Shown here piece after piece: positions 22,901 to 33,690 of a stretch of DNA of 64,000 nt. The first letter of the stretch is position 1. Every line of letters begins with the position of its first letter. The stretch comes from Incurvaria masculella (lineage: Eukaryota > Arthropoda > Insecta > Lepidoptera > Incurvariidae): the NCBI GenBank assembly GCA_946894095.1, contig OX335651.1, positions 12,546,501 to 12,610,500 of the forward strand. Reading direction: 5' to 3'. The notes under the pieces are model-generated. The model was not told the origin of the DNA. It made no database searches and worked only from the letters and a program-made list of their open reading frames with translations. The position numbers and the translations under genes were made by a program.

Positions 22901-23346
22901 ATACGTGACCATTTAGCTAGACATTTATTATTGCTCGACCGGTTGGTTTTATCTACCTACGACAAAACACCATAAATCTAACAAAACTGAGCTGTCGAAG
23001 CGACCAACGAGAATCGTCAAAAAATATGTTCTCTTTTGTTTACTATGGTATGCTGCTGAGGTCTATAATGCCAGTTCAATGAAATATATAACGTTAAAAC
23101 AGACCTGAGAACTGAGTTGATACTTCGAATATCGTATGGAACTAAGTAAATATTTGTGTTTGGTAAAGAAAGATCCTTCCATTGTTTAAAATCACAACTT
23201 GAGTCTTGTGGTTTATTTATATATAGTTTTTTCTTACTTGTGTAGCAGCAGATGCTCACATTGTTTTACAAAGTCCACTAAAGTTGAAGTCCGATCGATT
23301 GGTTTTTTTTAAACACGTATTTTTTTGTAAAACTTATTTGGGGAAC

Positions 23347-23513
23347 CATACTCTTACCCTGTTACTAATAAACCTAGATCATCAGCTGAATAGTTATACA
23401 ATCTTTTGTCCTTTGCATTGACAGGCAGTTTCTAATTCGATAGAAAGGGACAAAACATTGTATAACTATTCAGACGATGATCTGGGATTATTAGTAGCAG
23501 GGTTAGTATACTC
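23347..23513. mobile_element. Foldback MITE of about 167 bp
   Basis: The left arm (CCCTGTTACTAATAA ... GAATAGTTATACAATC) and right arm (GATTGTATAACTATTC-like ... TTATTAGTAGCAGGG) are inverted copies over about 65 bp each, with a loop near 23415-23440. No coding capacity. Confidence 0.75.
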
Positions 23514-24010
23514 CATAATCCACTAAGAGTGACGTGAACATTGATAAACTTCGATGTCACTTTATGAGATCGGGTCGAAAATTGTTCGTGGGATCGAGGG
23601 TCAAGGCGAGGCCTTCTGCTACAGAATATAACTAGCAATATTTCAGGTGGCTTCAGTTTTCCAGTACTTTATCTCACAAATTTATTCTCAAAGTGCCACC
23701 CGTTTTAAGTAAAAATGTTTGTCTAACAACTAAGCAAATTAAATTAGATTTTCCGAAAACCTGTTTTCGTTTCACCTTGAAGTCCCTAAAAGTACCGAGT
23801 TTTCTTAAAGCAATTCTAATCAAAACTCCAAAAACAAATTTTATTGACACCCCTTGGCCTGGGCTCGTTAATTTCGGGGGTAGTTATTCATTCATATCGC
23901 GCACGCATCTGTTCTTTATTCACAGAGAAAATTGGATAACTTTCTAAGCCCGGCAGGCTGGAAAATATCCGCTATCTCATAATAAAAATATGCGATCCTT
24001 CGTGACGTCG
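23514..24010. other. Non-coding, nothing recognised
   Basis: An 84-codon plus-strand frame lies at 23693-23947 without recognisable features. Confidence 0.45.
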
Positions 24011-24440
24011 CAGTCTAATATTGCAAGCTTATTCTTTCAAGGAGAGTGAAATAAATCGGCCTGTTGCTCTGTCCGGCGGCGAGGCGATTACCGGCCCAAT
24101 TGCGAGCCCCTACGATCCAAATTAGCTTCCAGAGATTCCGCTCTCCGTGGAGAAAAGAGCCCGAACTTATCTGGAAACGACAAATTAATGACTTATGGGT
24201 AAGAGGCAAAACTTATGGAGTTATTAAGAGTTGTTTTTATAAAGGGGCGAAGGGATGGCGATATGAATCTTTATGCCGACCCAGAACGAGTTAATTATAC
24301 ACATCGGCCTAAGTCGACTGTCAGCACCCCTCGCTGCCCTCCCAACCCCTCTAGAACGTAGACGTACACGCGTATAGCTAGCCCGCCCGCCCTGGGTAAC
24401 GCTGGAACTTTGGGCCTTTGTGGCGGCAAGATTACAGATA
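24010..24440. promoter_or_regulatory. GC-rich island, candidate conserved non-coding element
   Basis: Dense in unusual words such as GGCGAGGCGATTACCGGCCC and CCAAATTAGC, with competing frames on both strands and no domain. Conservation is an inference only. Confidence 0.3.
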
Positions 24441-24614
24441 TCGAGGCGGACCCGGGCGCCTATTGAAATAAACATAATTGGAGATTTGATTAGGGAAGTG
24501 AAAGGGGGTGGGTTATCTCAACGTTTGATAACTTGTTATAGAACTCAATATTACTTGTAATTCTGTTTACGATGACCTATGGAAGTATAATTTATGAAGT
24601 AGTTTTGTTATGTA

Positions 24615-24860
24615 AACTGGATATGGATGGCTAATATACAATCTATTGTCATGATATTAGCCCAATACACATCATCAGAACTTGCCGAAGGTGCCATGCC
24701 AGGACCATCCTTTTATTGTACAGCTACATCGAACTGGATGGAAAACACGAAGGGGACCACCAGTTTAACGTGGAATCCACGAATGACGAATGCCTTAGTC
24801 CGCTCTTGCGACATGCACGGGAGGAAATGCAGTGGGCCTAATTGTATAATTTTTACATGC
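24615..24860 (-). repeat. SINE body copy
   Basis: The plus strand runs GGATATGGATGGCTAATA, TTAGCCCAATACACA, GGTGCCATGCCAGGACC, GAACTGGATGGAAAACACG and ACGTGGAATCC, the reverse complement of the SINE body. Confidence 0.75.
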
Positions 24861-26340
24861 CGGAACCGACACAAAAATATAGGATTAATTGAAACGTACC
24901 TACATTTAATGTAAAAGGACAATTGAGGTCTCATGTCTAATCCTGTTACAGCCTATTACCTAAAATTATTCACACACTTTAGATTTGATAACAAGTGGTG
25001 CGGTGGCTGTTTGACAAAACTCTCTAAAATCATCGCTTTTTAAGAGGATAATGAGGTGATCAAGTTCCATGCCATTGGCTCGTGCCTGTTTCCTCAGTCA
25101 AATTAAGATTTTAATTTATATTTTGTACATTAAATAAATCAGACAGTTAAGTCCGTTCGTTTTGGTGTATGGATAACTTATCTTATTATCTATGATATAA
25201 GCCTTTAAAGATTGTATCAAAATGTAGAAGGACGTATATCTTGGATAGAAGTTTATTTATAAAAAAAATCTAAATGTATAGACTTAGCTATCAGTTGGTT
25301 TAATTCATGTGCGGAATTTCGGAAACATATTTCTTCATTTAAGTAAGGAATTGTGGGCCATTGTAGGGTTTTTGATCACATCATCATCCTCTTAAGCAAT
25401 ATTGGACTTATCTAAGAAGTAAGTATGCACACATATTAAGTAAGAAAAAATATTGGCTATTTAAATAAAAAGGACATGTAAGGAGGTCCCCGGTCCTGTA
25501 AAGATTTCATTTAATTCATCGTTCTACCTAAACGATTCTTTATTAACGTTCTATTTCAAATGTTTACACCCTACTAAATCACAACGGCCGTTATATCGTA
25601 ATCTGAGTAAGGTAAAACGTCGGCTTAAAAATAAAACCGAAAAAAATCCTTTTATGTGGAACAAAAAACGCCTAAACTGTCTCATTCCAAGCAACGACCG
25701 AATAAAAGCCGCAATGGTGGCAGACGAAAATGCAAAAAAAAAGTATCCTTTCAAAGGACAGGAACACAAATGGTATGCGAGGCGAAAGCGCGGCGAACAC
25801 AGCGACAATTAAACGTGGCTTAATGGTTGGAGTACAGCACTTTGACGGGCGGGGAAATACTAAATGACGCATGCTAATGAGCGCCTCTCCGCGCGGAGAC
25901 AGCGCGACGCGATGCTCCGTGTTGCTGAATAATCAGCGTTCGCCATTACACGAAAACCTCGATACAATCCTAATAATGCTGCTACGAAGAGCTTCGAAGC
26001 GCGTGTATCCATGTATTCTAGTTACTACTTGTACGAGCTATGTGATATAGCGACGAGAATTGAGAAGGATTGATAATTGTATGTGTTTCATGCATACGAC
26101 ATTACCTTTATCTCATTAATTTGCAGCAGTTCCTGCTTCCGACGAATGTCACGACCGAAAACTTTTTCAGATTATTTTCAAAATCTGATTGCAATGCTTC
26201 AAACGAAGATGTCTGTGAAACTCAAATTATTGAGAAGGATTTATTGGAATGATTTGCAAATTTAGAACGAATGAGTGACGAAGGAATGACAAAACAATTT
26301 TAGAGAGCAGAAGTATATTGTTCTTTTGTAACTGGACGTA
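24861..26340. other. Non-coding, mostly AT-rich
   Basis: No gene recognised. 26125-26205 (CGACGAATGTCACGACC ... AGATTATTTTCAAAATCTG) resembles 42665-42735 and is a two-copy repeat of unknown type. 25860-25960 is a small GC-rich patch. Confidence 0.45.
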
Positions 26341-26349
26341 GTAAGATGG

Positions 26350-26703
26350 CTAATCAGTCAGCGTGTCTGCGTCTACTGCTGGACATACGCCTTTCCGATT
26401 TTCCTCTCGTCCTCCTGGCCCTGACTTGATGTCGTCGTCCCACCTAGCGGGTGGTCTTCCCACACTCCGTTTTTCTGTCCACGGCCACCAGTGCAGGACA
26501 CTCCAAGGGTCGTCGTCTCTTCGGCTGACGTGACCAGCCCACTGCCATTTGAGCTTAGCCACCCGGTATCCAATATCGACTACTTTGGTACGTCCCGTAG
26601 CATGCATGGCTTGCTCCATTGCTCGCTGGGCAACTTTCAACCTTTGGACAACGGCGACCGTCAGAGTCCGTAATAGTACCGTGATGTTATTACCTAAATA
26701 CAC
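26350..26703 (-). pseudogene. RTE-type LINE, C-terminal fragment
   Basis: A 117-codon frame carrying the tail typical of RTE-like endonuclease/reverse-transcriptase proteins: RVAKLKWQWAGHVSRRDDDP, then GRPPARWDDDIK, then an acidic/basic tail. The catalytic domains are absent, so this is a 5'-truncated dead copy. It directly abuts a SINE fragment at 26695. Confidence 0.75.
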
Positions 26704-26880
26704 CTCATGGGAACTCAGTGCCCCGCCAGAGTCTTATATTGCATGGCGACATTGAACTGGATGTAAAACGCGGACAATTTTCAATGCCGCTTCGACAATC
26801 GTTTATTACATACGATGATACCAATTCGGGCGGATTTAAGAGCATCCTCATACTTAACATTTTGGACCAATTTTTGCGAT
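26695..26880 (-). repeat. SINE body fragment
   Basis: The plus strand shows ACACCTCATGGGAACT, GAACTGGATGTAAAACGCGG, TCAATGCCGCTTCGACAATC and ACGATGATACCAATTCGGG, the reverse complement of the SINE body. Confidence 0.7.
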
Positions 26881-27529
26881 AAAATGAGGTAGCCAGAGCC
26901 CGACGTCGCTTAGTTAGAGCAGCTCGGAATAATTCTTTCTAAATGTGACCAACCCGCATAACGTGTGAAACCATTTTTTTTATTGTTTCGTTAAAGAAAT
27001 TGGGAAAAGCTAAACATGTTCTTCGCTGAATGGGTAAATAATGTTAAGATCTTTGAAATGGTATTAAAATAAATATTAGTTAATATCAATATAAGCCGCA
27101 AACTTGAAAAATAATATATTTGAGACCTGACTTCAAAAAAATGTTCCGTGCATAAAATATCAATTTCTGTAACATTTTTCTTTCTGTTTTGGTAGAACGT
27201 TAGCTGGAATTATACATGTTTTTTTTCATGTTCTCATTCCATAAAGATCAGGAACTGAACGCAATCAAACCATTCGCATTGGCTAGCATAATAATCTTAA
27301 GTAACGTGGAATAACAATTTCTCGTGGAGTCAGAACCACGACCAACTAATCATTTAGTCGTCACTTAAATAAGGGAATAAATGCTATCAGCGGTATTATT
27401 TTCAAGCGCCGAACCGAACATTAGTGAAGGTCGCGTACGAAGCACCCATAATCAAGAGCGTGTAAGTTTGTAATTTAAGAAGTCTCTCCCTGCGCGACCG
27501 AATGTCAAATTCGCTGATACGCCAAAGCA
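26881..27529. other. Non-coding, nothing recognised
   Basis: AT-rich, with no family features. Confidence 0.5.
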
Positions 27530-27800
27530 CAAAGGTCACTGACGTCATGCATAGGGTTGCTAAACTCAAGTGGCAGTGGGCAGATCATGTATGTCGCAGA
27601 GATGACCACAGACGGAGCACTGAAGTCTCGATGTGGAGACCCAACACAGGGAAAAGAGTCGGCAATCCGCCAGCACGTTGATCAGACGATATACGTCAGA
27701 CAGCAGGTGACAACAAAAACAGGAGACCGAACAACTTGGCGAAATCTGGGGGAGGACTACGTCCAGCAGTGGACAACAAAAGGCTGAAGAAGAGAAGAAG
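27530..27800 (+). pseudogene. RTE-type LINE, C-terminal fragment
   Basis: The plus strand reads STKVTDVMHRVAKLKWQWAD, then HVCRRDDHRR, GKRVGNPPAR, stop, SDDIRQTAGD. This is the same tail as the 26350-26703 copy, with one in-frame TGA where a Trp codon is expected. The computed 76-codon frame at 27557 is in a different frame and is a shadow. Confidence 0.7.
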
Positions 27801-28240
27801 TTAAGAAGTGAACGAAGTATCTTTGGGCGGGAACCATGGCGAAAATTTGCCAGGTGAACTGGCAAGTGAGTGATTAATTCTTACGTTTAGTTGCATTTGG
27901 TACCACGCTAACTGGTAAAAAAACCTGTCCAATTAATAATTGAATGGCTGTGCAGCCGTATGGGTCGCGGCAGTATTTTGCCGGATCACACAATATTTCC
28001 ATTGACATCACGGAGGGTTAAAGGGGCAGGTGCTTGCATTAACCGCATTGGCTTCATTATCGGCACAAAAGGTGGGCGGGCGGAGGAAGGGTTAGGAATT
28101 AGGAGTTCGGAGGGCGGATCTGTCGCCCCCGGCTGATGGATCGCCCGCCGTGTGAATATTAATAGGGTGCACAGTTTCCCCGGATTTCATAATGGATACG
28201 TGTTCAATTCAACAGATGATGGATAAGTACGACGAACCTA
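27801..28240. promoter_or_regulatory. GC-rich island at 27955-28210, candidate conserved non-coding element
   Basis: Words such as GCATTGGCTTCATTATCGGC and TGAATATTAATAGGG sit in otherwise GC-rich sequence without a coding frame. Untested. Confidence 0.3.
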
Positions 28241-29016
28241 GGAAAGAGTTCTCATTAATATATTTGTTTGGATTATATCAGTGATGTTCGATATAGCACC
28301 AACAGTATGTATTAACGGATAAACATTTGTAAGCTTAATTTTTCCTTGCTTCACTTTTCAGTAAATGTAGGTTAAATATATTTAAGATAAATAGAGTGGT
28401 TCCGCAAAGGTTATCGTAACCTATGGTGGTGAATATAAATGTCAAAGAAACTCGAACAAAATTCAATACTCCATACTAACGCCTAAATTTATTATTTTCA
28501 AAATGTTTAGAGCGTGGATGGAGGTGAAGAATGTAATTTCCTCGCCTCTATGGTTTTGAGTTGAATTTATTCTTAGTTTTCGGAAATTCGTGGAAAAAAG
28601 TTATTCACTTCAGCCTCCAAAACAACCCGTTCAAATTTCAATTCTATGCAGAATAAATCTGTAAATTGCATAATCATTACTAATTCAGGTTGATAATGGA
28701 GTATTATTGTAATTTAGAAGTTTTTAATACAACTTTATCTAAACTCGATTAAAATAGGGTGTTTTTATGTACGCAGATCGCTAACGACTTTTTTTTTAGA
28801 AGTAGGCTCTTAATTGCGGGACCCAGATTTCCTCCCTACAAAGCCTCTCCGGGAACGCCTTTGCATCACGAACGTTTCCACCGCAAACGCGACGAATTCA
28901 TTGTCCTTTAGAGGTCTTTGTATTTTCCGCGTTTCAGGTTCCCCGCTTCAGCCGCGGCAGCACCAAGCTAAGAAGTTAGTATGTGAACTGTGCTAGAATG
29001 ACAACGCAAGTCGCGT
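28241..29016. other. AT-rich non-coding
   Basis: Nothing recognised. 28800-28985 is GC-richer and unassigned. Confidence 0.45.
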
Positions 29017-29052
29017 CCCACAACCGAAACCAAGGTAGGTTTCGGTTGTGGG
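29017..29052. repeat. Perfect 15-bp hairpin with 6-nt loop
   Basis: CCCACAACCGAAACC (29017-29031), loop AAGGTA, then GGTTTCGGTTGTGGG (29038-29052). Confidence 0.9.
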
Positions 29053-29079
29053 TAGTGAACGAGTAGGGAACGAGACTAT

Positions 29080-31110
29080 TTCATTGTATTTGGATTGGAG
29101 TAACACACCCATTTCTGTCAGATAAATATTTTTCAGGTGAAGGATTAAAACCTGTGACTTTCGGGATCCGAAACTCCTGCTCGAGATACACCTGTAGATC
29201 ATTATTTTTCCGCAAATATTAAAATCAAAATGATATCACTAGATGTATTTATTGTAACACTAGCTGCGGTACCCGGCTCCGCTCGGGTTAGTGTCGGCTA
29301 AATTATCTCATGGATAAAAAGTAGCCCACATGACTGGTCCAAAATAGGGTAAAACTGGTCCAGGACAATGTATCCATGTACCAAATTTAATCAAGATCGT
29401 TCGAGCCGAAATAGCATGATTTAATGAGAAACATCCAATAATTCCCATTTAGAGCTTCGTTGACGTTTGGTGGCTATTTAAAAAAAAAACATTTGCCGCG
29501 AGAACCTTTCTGCACTTTCACTGCTACATTGCTTACCTAGTAAGTATCGTGTAACGTAGGTAAGTTTTGCGTGGACTCCAACCCACAGCCAGCCTCAACA
29601 TCGAAAACAGTAACCCATCTCGAACCTGACTGCTCCCAGAGATGCTATACATTGATAAAATACGCATATAAATCAGGTAAGTGGTTCGCATGTTATAAGA
29701 CTTTAAGACTCACTACTTACCCTTCTGGTAATGAAGCGTTATATTATGTAATCTATAAGTTTTTAGTAGAATCAGGCTAGACGTAGATACAATGCACATC
29801 TAAATCGAGTAATTGGTTCTCAAGGATTTTATTCTGTTGGTCGCTCCTCCGGCGATTTAGCGTGATGCCAAGTAGTCCTAAAGTTGCAGGAAATACCAAG
29901 CCGTACTTCAGTAAAAGTAAGCGCTGCCGCCGCAAAGCCGAGCCGTGCATAGCATTGCAGTTTGTATGACAGCCCCATCTTAGCGTAAGCGGAACTGAAT
30001 TATATTTAGCCAATCCTAATTCCCGGGTAGTTAAATGTACATGTACTAAGTTTTACAAATCGCTAGTGCCTTGAAAATTCGCCAAACGGACACCAAACAG
30101 TCACGACGTCTGCCCTCCCCCCGTCGCCGCTCCCCGCCACCGCCCCCGGCTCCTCTCCCCCTAGTGTGAAGTAGCGCTACCGGCATCGTTTTCGCAGCCC
30201 CGTGAAAGTTCTAAAGCCCATGGGCACATAAATTGTAGCCTATGTGTTATTCTGATGTATAAGCTATATTATTGTAAAGTTTCATTAGAATCCATTCAGT
30301 AGTTTTTACGTGAAAGAGTAACAAACATCCATCCATCCATCCATCCATCCATCCATCCATCCATCCATCCATCCATCCATTATTACAAACTTTCCCCTTT
30401 ATATTATTTATATATTAGATTATTTTTTTCAGGTGAAGGATTAAAACCTGTGACTTTCGGGATCCGAAACTCCTGCTCGAGATACATCTGTAGATCATTA
30501 TTTTTCCGCAAATATTAAAATCAAAATGATATCACTAGATGTATTTATTGTAACATTATTTTTTTAGAGACTGTAGGTAAAGAAAACCGTCGTTGTGGCG
30601 TACAAATGACTATTACATTGTATTTGGATTGGAGCAACAAAAACATTTCTGTCCGATAAATATTTTTCAGGTGAAGGATTAAAACCTGTGACTTTCGAGA
30701 TCCGAAACTCCTGCTCGAGATATACCTGTAGATCATTATTTTTCCGCAAATATTCAAATCAAAATGATATCACTAGATGTATTTATTGTAACATTATTTT
30801 TTTAGAGACTGTAGGTAAAGATAACCGTCGTTGTGGCGTACAAAGGACTATTTCATTGTATTTAGATTTAGATTTTTATAAAATTATTTTATTTCTGTCT
30901 GATAAATATGTTTCAGGTGAAGGATTAGAACCTGCGACATTCGGATTACATGCGGGATCCGAAACTCCTGCTCGAGATACACCTGGGGACCATTCTTTTT
31001 CCGAAAATGTTCAAATCAAAATGGTATCACGTGGTGGATATTTTAACGTTCTTTTTTAGAGACTTGGTAAAGAGAACCGTCGTTGTGGCGTACAAAGGAA
31101 TGAATCTTTT
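29080..31110 (+). repeat. Tandem array of about 240-bp units, interrupted by a Helitron
   Basis: The anchor CAGGTGAAGGATTAAAACC occurs at about 29134, 30430, 30668 and 30914 (spacing 238 and 246 in the intact part). Each unit also carries GGATCCGAAACTCCTGCTCG and, where complete, ACCGTCGTTGTGGCGTACAA. Divergence is greatest in the last unit. The minus strand of the anchor (AGGTTCTAATCC in the last unit) resembles a polymerase III B box, so a tRNA-related origin is possible. Open frames such as the 123-codon 30688-31059 frame are by-products. Confidence 0.8.
29260..30419 (-). mobile_element. Non-autonomous Helitron, copy 3 (1160 bp)
   Basis: TC at 30419, CTAG at 29260 (minus strand), flanks A and T. 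Nearly identical to copies 1 and 2, including the 69-codon shared frame and the ATCC tract (about 30328-30380). The left host flank GTATTTATTGTAACA and the following TTATTTTTTT are contiguous in the neighbouring array unit (30540-30565), which gives an empty-site control. Confidence 0.88.
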
Positions 31111-31479
31111 TTTATGATCTTTGCCTTTAAACATGTCCAAAGTATATAAAACGTAAGTCTTTCAGAGAAATAATATTTAATATTTTTATTGAGCTATAAG
31201 ACGTGGCAGTGCTGTCAGCATAACAACACATATTACATATATCAATTGCACTGCTGCGCTTGAAATCCTATGATAGTGCTCTGACTCTTCGCACTGACTA
31301 CAGTATTTTCTTGTTTATTTATGTATTCAAAGATTACATGACACTCATCATATACAGTTGACAAACGGTGGTTTCCAAAACGAACTTATGAATTTGACCA
31401 TACGTATTTCAAAGACATGTTAACTGTTAATCTTGGATTTTTTCGAGGACGAATAAAACACGTAACTCTTCGTCTCATA
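31111..31479. other. AT-rich non-coding
   Basis: Nothing recognised. Confidence 0.5.
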
Positions 31480-31690
31480 TATTTGTCGACTGGCAATCGA
31501 TGGGCGATTGACCTAAAGGGACCGTCGTCGCCGCGTCGGTCATGAAAGGGATCAAATGCGAACCGGACCGGCGGCGGCCGCTACCCGATTTGCCGCTGGA
31601 CCAAACGTTTGGCCGAGTCAATTGTTCCCCTTCCGCACCGTCGATCCAGATCGTATTCACTTTGGGAACCTTGCAATATTTCAAAGTTTG
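31480..31690. promoter_or_regulatory. GC-rich island, candidate conserved non-coding element
   Basis: Includes GGGATCAAATGCG, CCAAACGTTTGG (a 12-bp palindrome) and GAGTCAATTGTTCC. No coding signal. Conservation untested. Confidence 0.35.
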
Positions 31691-32639
31691 TTTTATTAAT
31701 CGCTGACGACGTCGTTAAGCGTTAAATGAAAGCTCAACAGCGGTTTACGTCAAATAATTTGTTGGAATTATTCATGACCACAATACTAAAGTGAACAACA
31801 CTAAATCTTCAGAAAAAAAAATCGCACAAAGCAAGTCTGTAAAACTCTAAATATTGCTTCGAATCGTAAAATATTTTAAATCAATTTATTATCGATGAAA
31901 TGTTACAGATTCACTAGACGTTTTTCTTAGGTTTGTAAGACGCTCCAAGAAAACGGTACGAACGGAGAAAATGAAAGCTTGTAAACATTTTTAAATGTGC
32001 AATTTTTTAAGCCTCGAACGCAATGAATCGCACTTGATTCTGCGTGTTTCGACTTTACCGATAAGTACAGTAACTATATAAAACGAATAACTATGTACAG
32101 TTACTTTACTTATACACATATATACTGATAAAGCTCTTATAAGAAAATCTCGAAATCCTCGTAATCGCAGGGGTCAACAAAATGGCGCAAGTGTCCATAG
32201 GAACCTTACAATATCAAAACTGTAAAGGTACATGGTGAATTACTCAAGTGGGACTTTAGGGCCATTTTCGAAATAAGAGCGAAAAACACTCAAAGGAGTC
32301 ATGAGACTGATATTGATAAAAACTAAAATTGCATTATTAGATTTTTGGAAAAAATGTTTTCCTGTTCGGGAATAGACCTCGCTGATTTTGAGAAAAATAA
32401 AGCATCCTGTATTATTGCAAAAGTCAAAAGTGTCAACTCCTGGAACAAACAAGGAAAGGAACAAATCCTGTGGAGTAATGTTATACGGAAAACTAAAGGA
32501 AAGTGTTGATTTTTAATAAACTGATTCAAATTTTCAAGTATTCATGCAACTTGATCGTGACGTGTTTGTTTGCAAAACTCTAACTATGTAATACCCTATA
32601 TGCTAGTCTTCATGCATGTACGTATCCGTATATGTATTG
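31691..32639. other. AT-rich non-coding
   Basis: Nothing recognised; frames are short and overlapping. Confidence 0.5.
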
Positions 32640-33095
32640 TAGGCAATAATATCGGCAAATGGATTATAAATAAGCCACGCCAACGTTCGGAGCTTCATCG
32701 CATCGAGCGACACGCCTAAAATAAATCCAACGGAGCCCGCTCGATATCGGACCGCGCGTAACGACATTTCGGTATTTTTTGCCAAAATAAATGTGAACGC
32801 CGCTGTCAAGTCGAGGTGAAATTTACGATTTGGGACTTCGCCTTCCGTCATATCGGTGGGCGGGCGGCGGCGGCGGGGCGGGCGGCGGCGCGGCGGCAGG
32901 GCGGGCGGCGGCGGCAGGGCGGGCGGCGAGCGACAAGTGACCCCCGCCGCGCGTGCCCGGAATATCTTGATCGCGCGGCGCCATCTCGTTACTTCTTATC
33001 TGTTTTATTGCGACGCAGGTGAGAAACACTCGCCGGCCGCATGTACCGACATAACGAGACCGCACTCTGCTAACAAGACGTCTCATAAAATACGG
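32640..33095. promoter_or_regulatory. GC-rich island with CGG-rich low-complexity core
   Basis: A candidate conserved element (32640-32850) grades into a GGCGGGCGG tract (about 32850-32935). The long frames on both strands (up to 119 codons) translate this low-complexity tract into Arg/Gly or Pro/Ala runs and are not convincing proteins. Confidence 0.35.
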
Positions 33096-33099
33096 GCAG

Positions 33100-33690
33100 C
33101 GTAAGTTATCCAATTCTTCGGAAGTCATACTAGGGGAAAAGCAGCAGCTAAACTGGCTAAACCTCACTTTCGGAATAATCACAACTAATTCGTTTGTTTA
33201 TGCTTATCTCCAGAATATCATCCAGAGTGACGAATATGATGTTCATCTTGCGTCCCAATGAGGCCAGGATGTCACTTCCTTGGGCAAAACTAGCAGATAA
33301 ACTGTGGCTGAACTATGTATTTGGAATCTTGGCTACTCAATAATTTATATAGGTTGCTTATCCAGGATGCGATTCAGGGTACGCAGTTTGGATGTTAATA
33401 TTTGTAATACATCTTTTAATCAAATAATATAAGTTAAACTAGCGTCCCAGTTTCCACCTAGCACCTCTAGATGAGTTACCCAATTCTTCGAAAGTCTTAT
33501 TTGCGCTAAAGCAGCAGCCAAACTGTGGCGAAACCTTACTTTTGTATTCTTGAAAACTCATTCGTGTATAGCGTGTATACGCTGCTTTTTGTAAGCCATT
33601 TTTAATCAATTAATATAAGTTAAACTAGCGAACCCATTCGCATTCAAAAATGTTACAACCTAGCGCCTCTAGATCGTCCGAGGACAAGCG
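33100..33690 (+). repeat. Local degenerate duplication
   Basis: AAATTATCC/ACCCAATTCTTCG.AAGTC with AAGCAGCAGC.AAACTG occurs at about 33105-33165 and 33475-33530. AATATAAGTTAAACTAGCG with CCTAGC.CCTCTAGAT occurs at about 33425-33475 and 33610-33680. This indicates old tandem duplication of a few hundred bases. Confidence 0.65.

Noticed and set aside
30688..31059. A 123-codon frame with the reading GEGLEPATFGLHAG as a real gene
   Set aside because: It spans two tandem-array units and the peptide is the kind produced by reading tRNA-like repeat sequence; the other units have stops.
32816..33182. Frames of 68-119 codons around 32816-33182
   Set aside because: They translate a GGC/CGG low-complexity tract into Arg/Gly or Pro/Ala runs.
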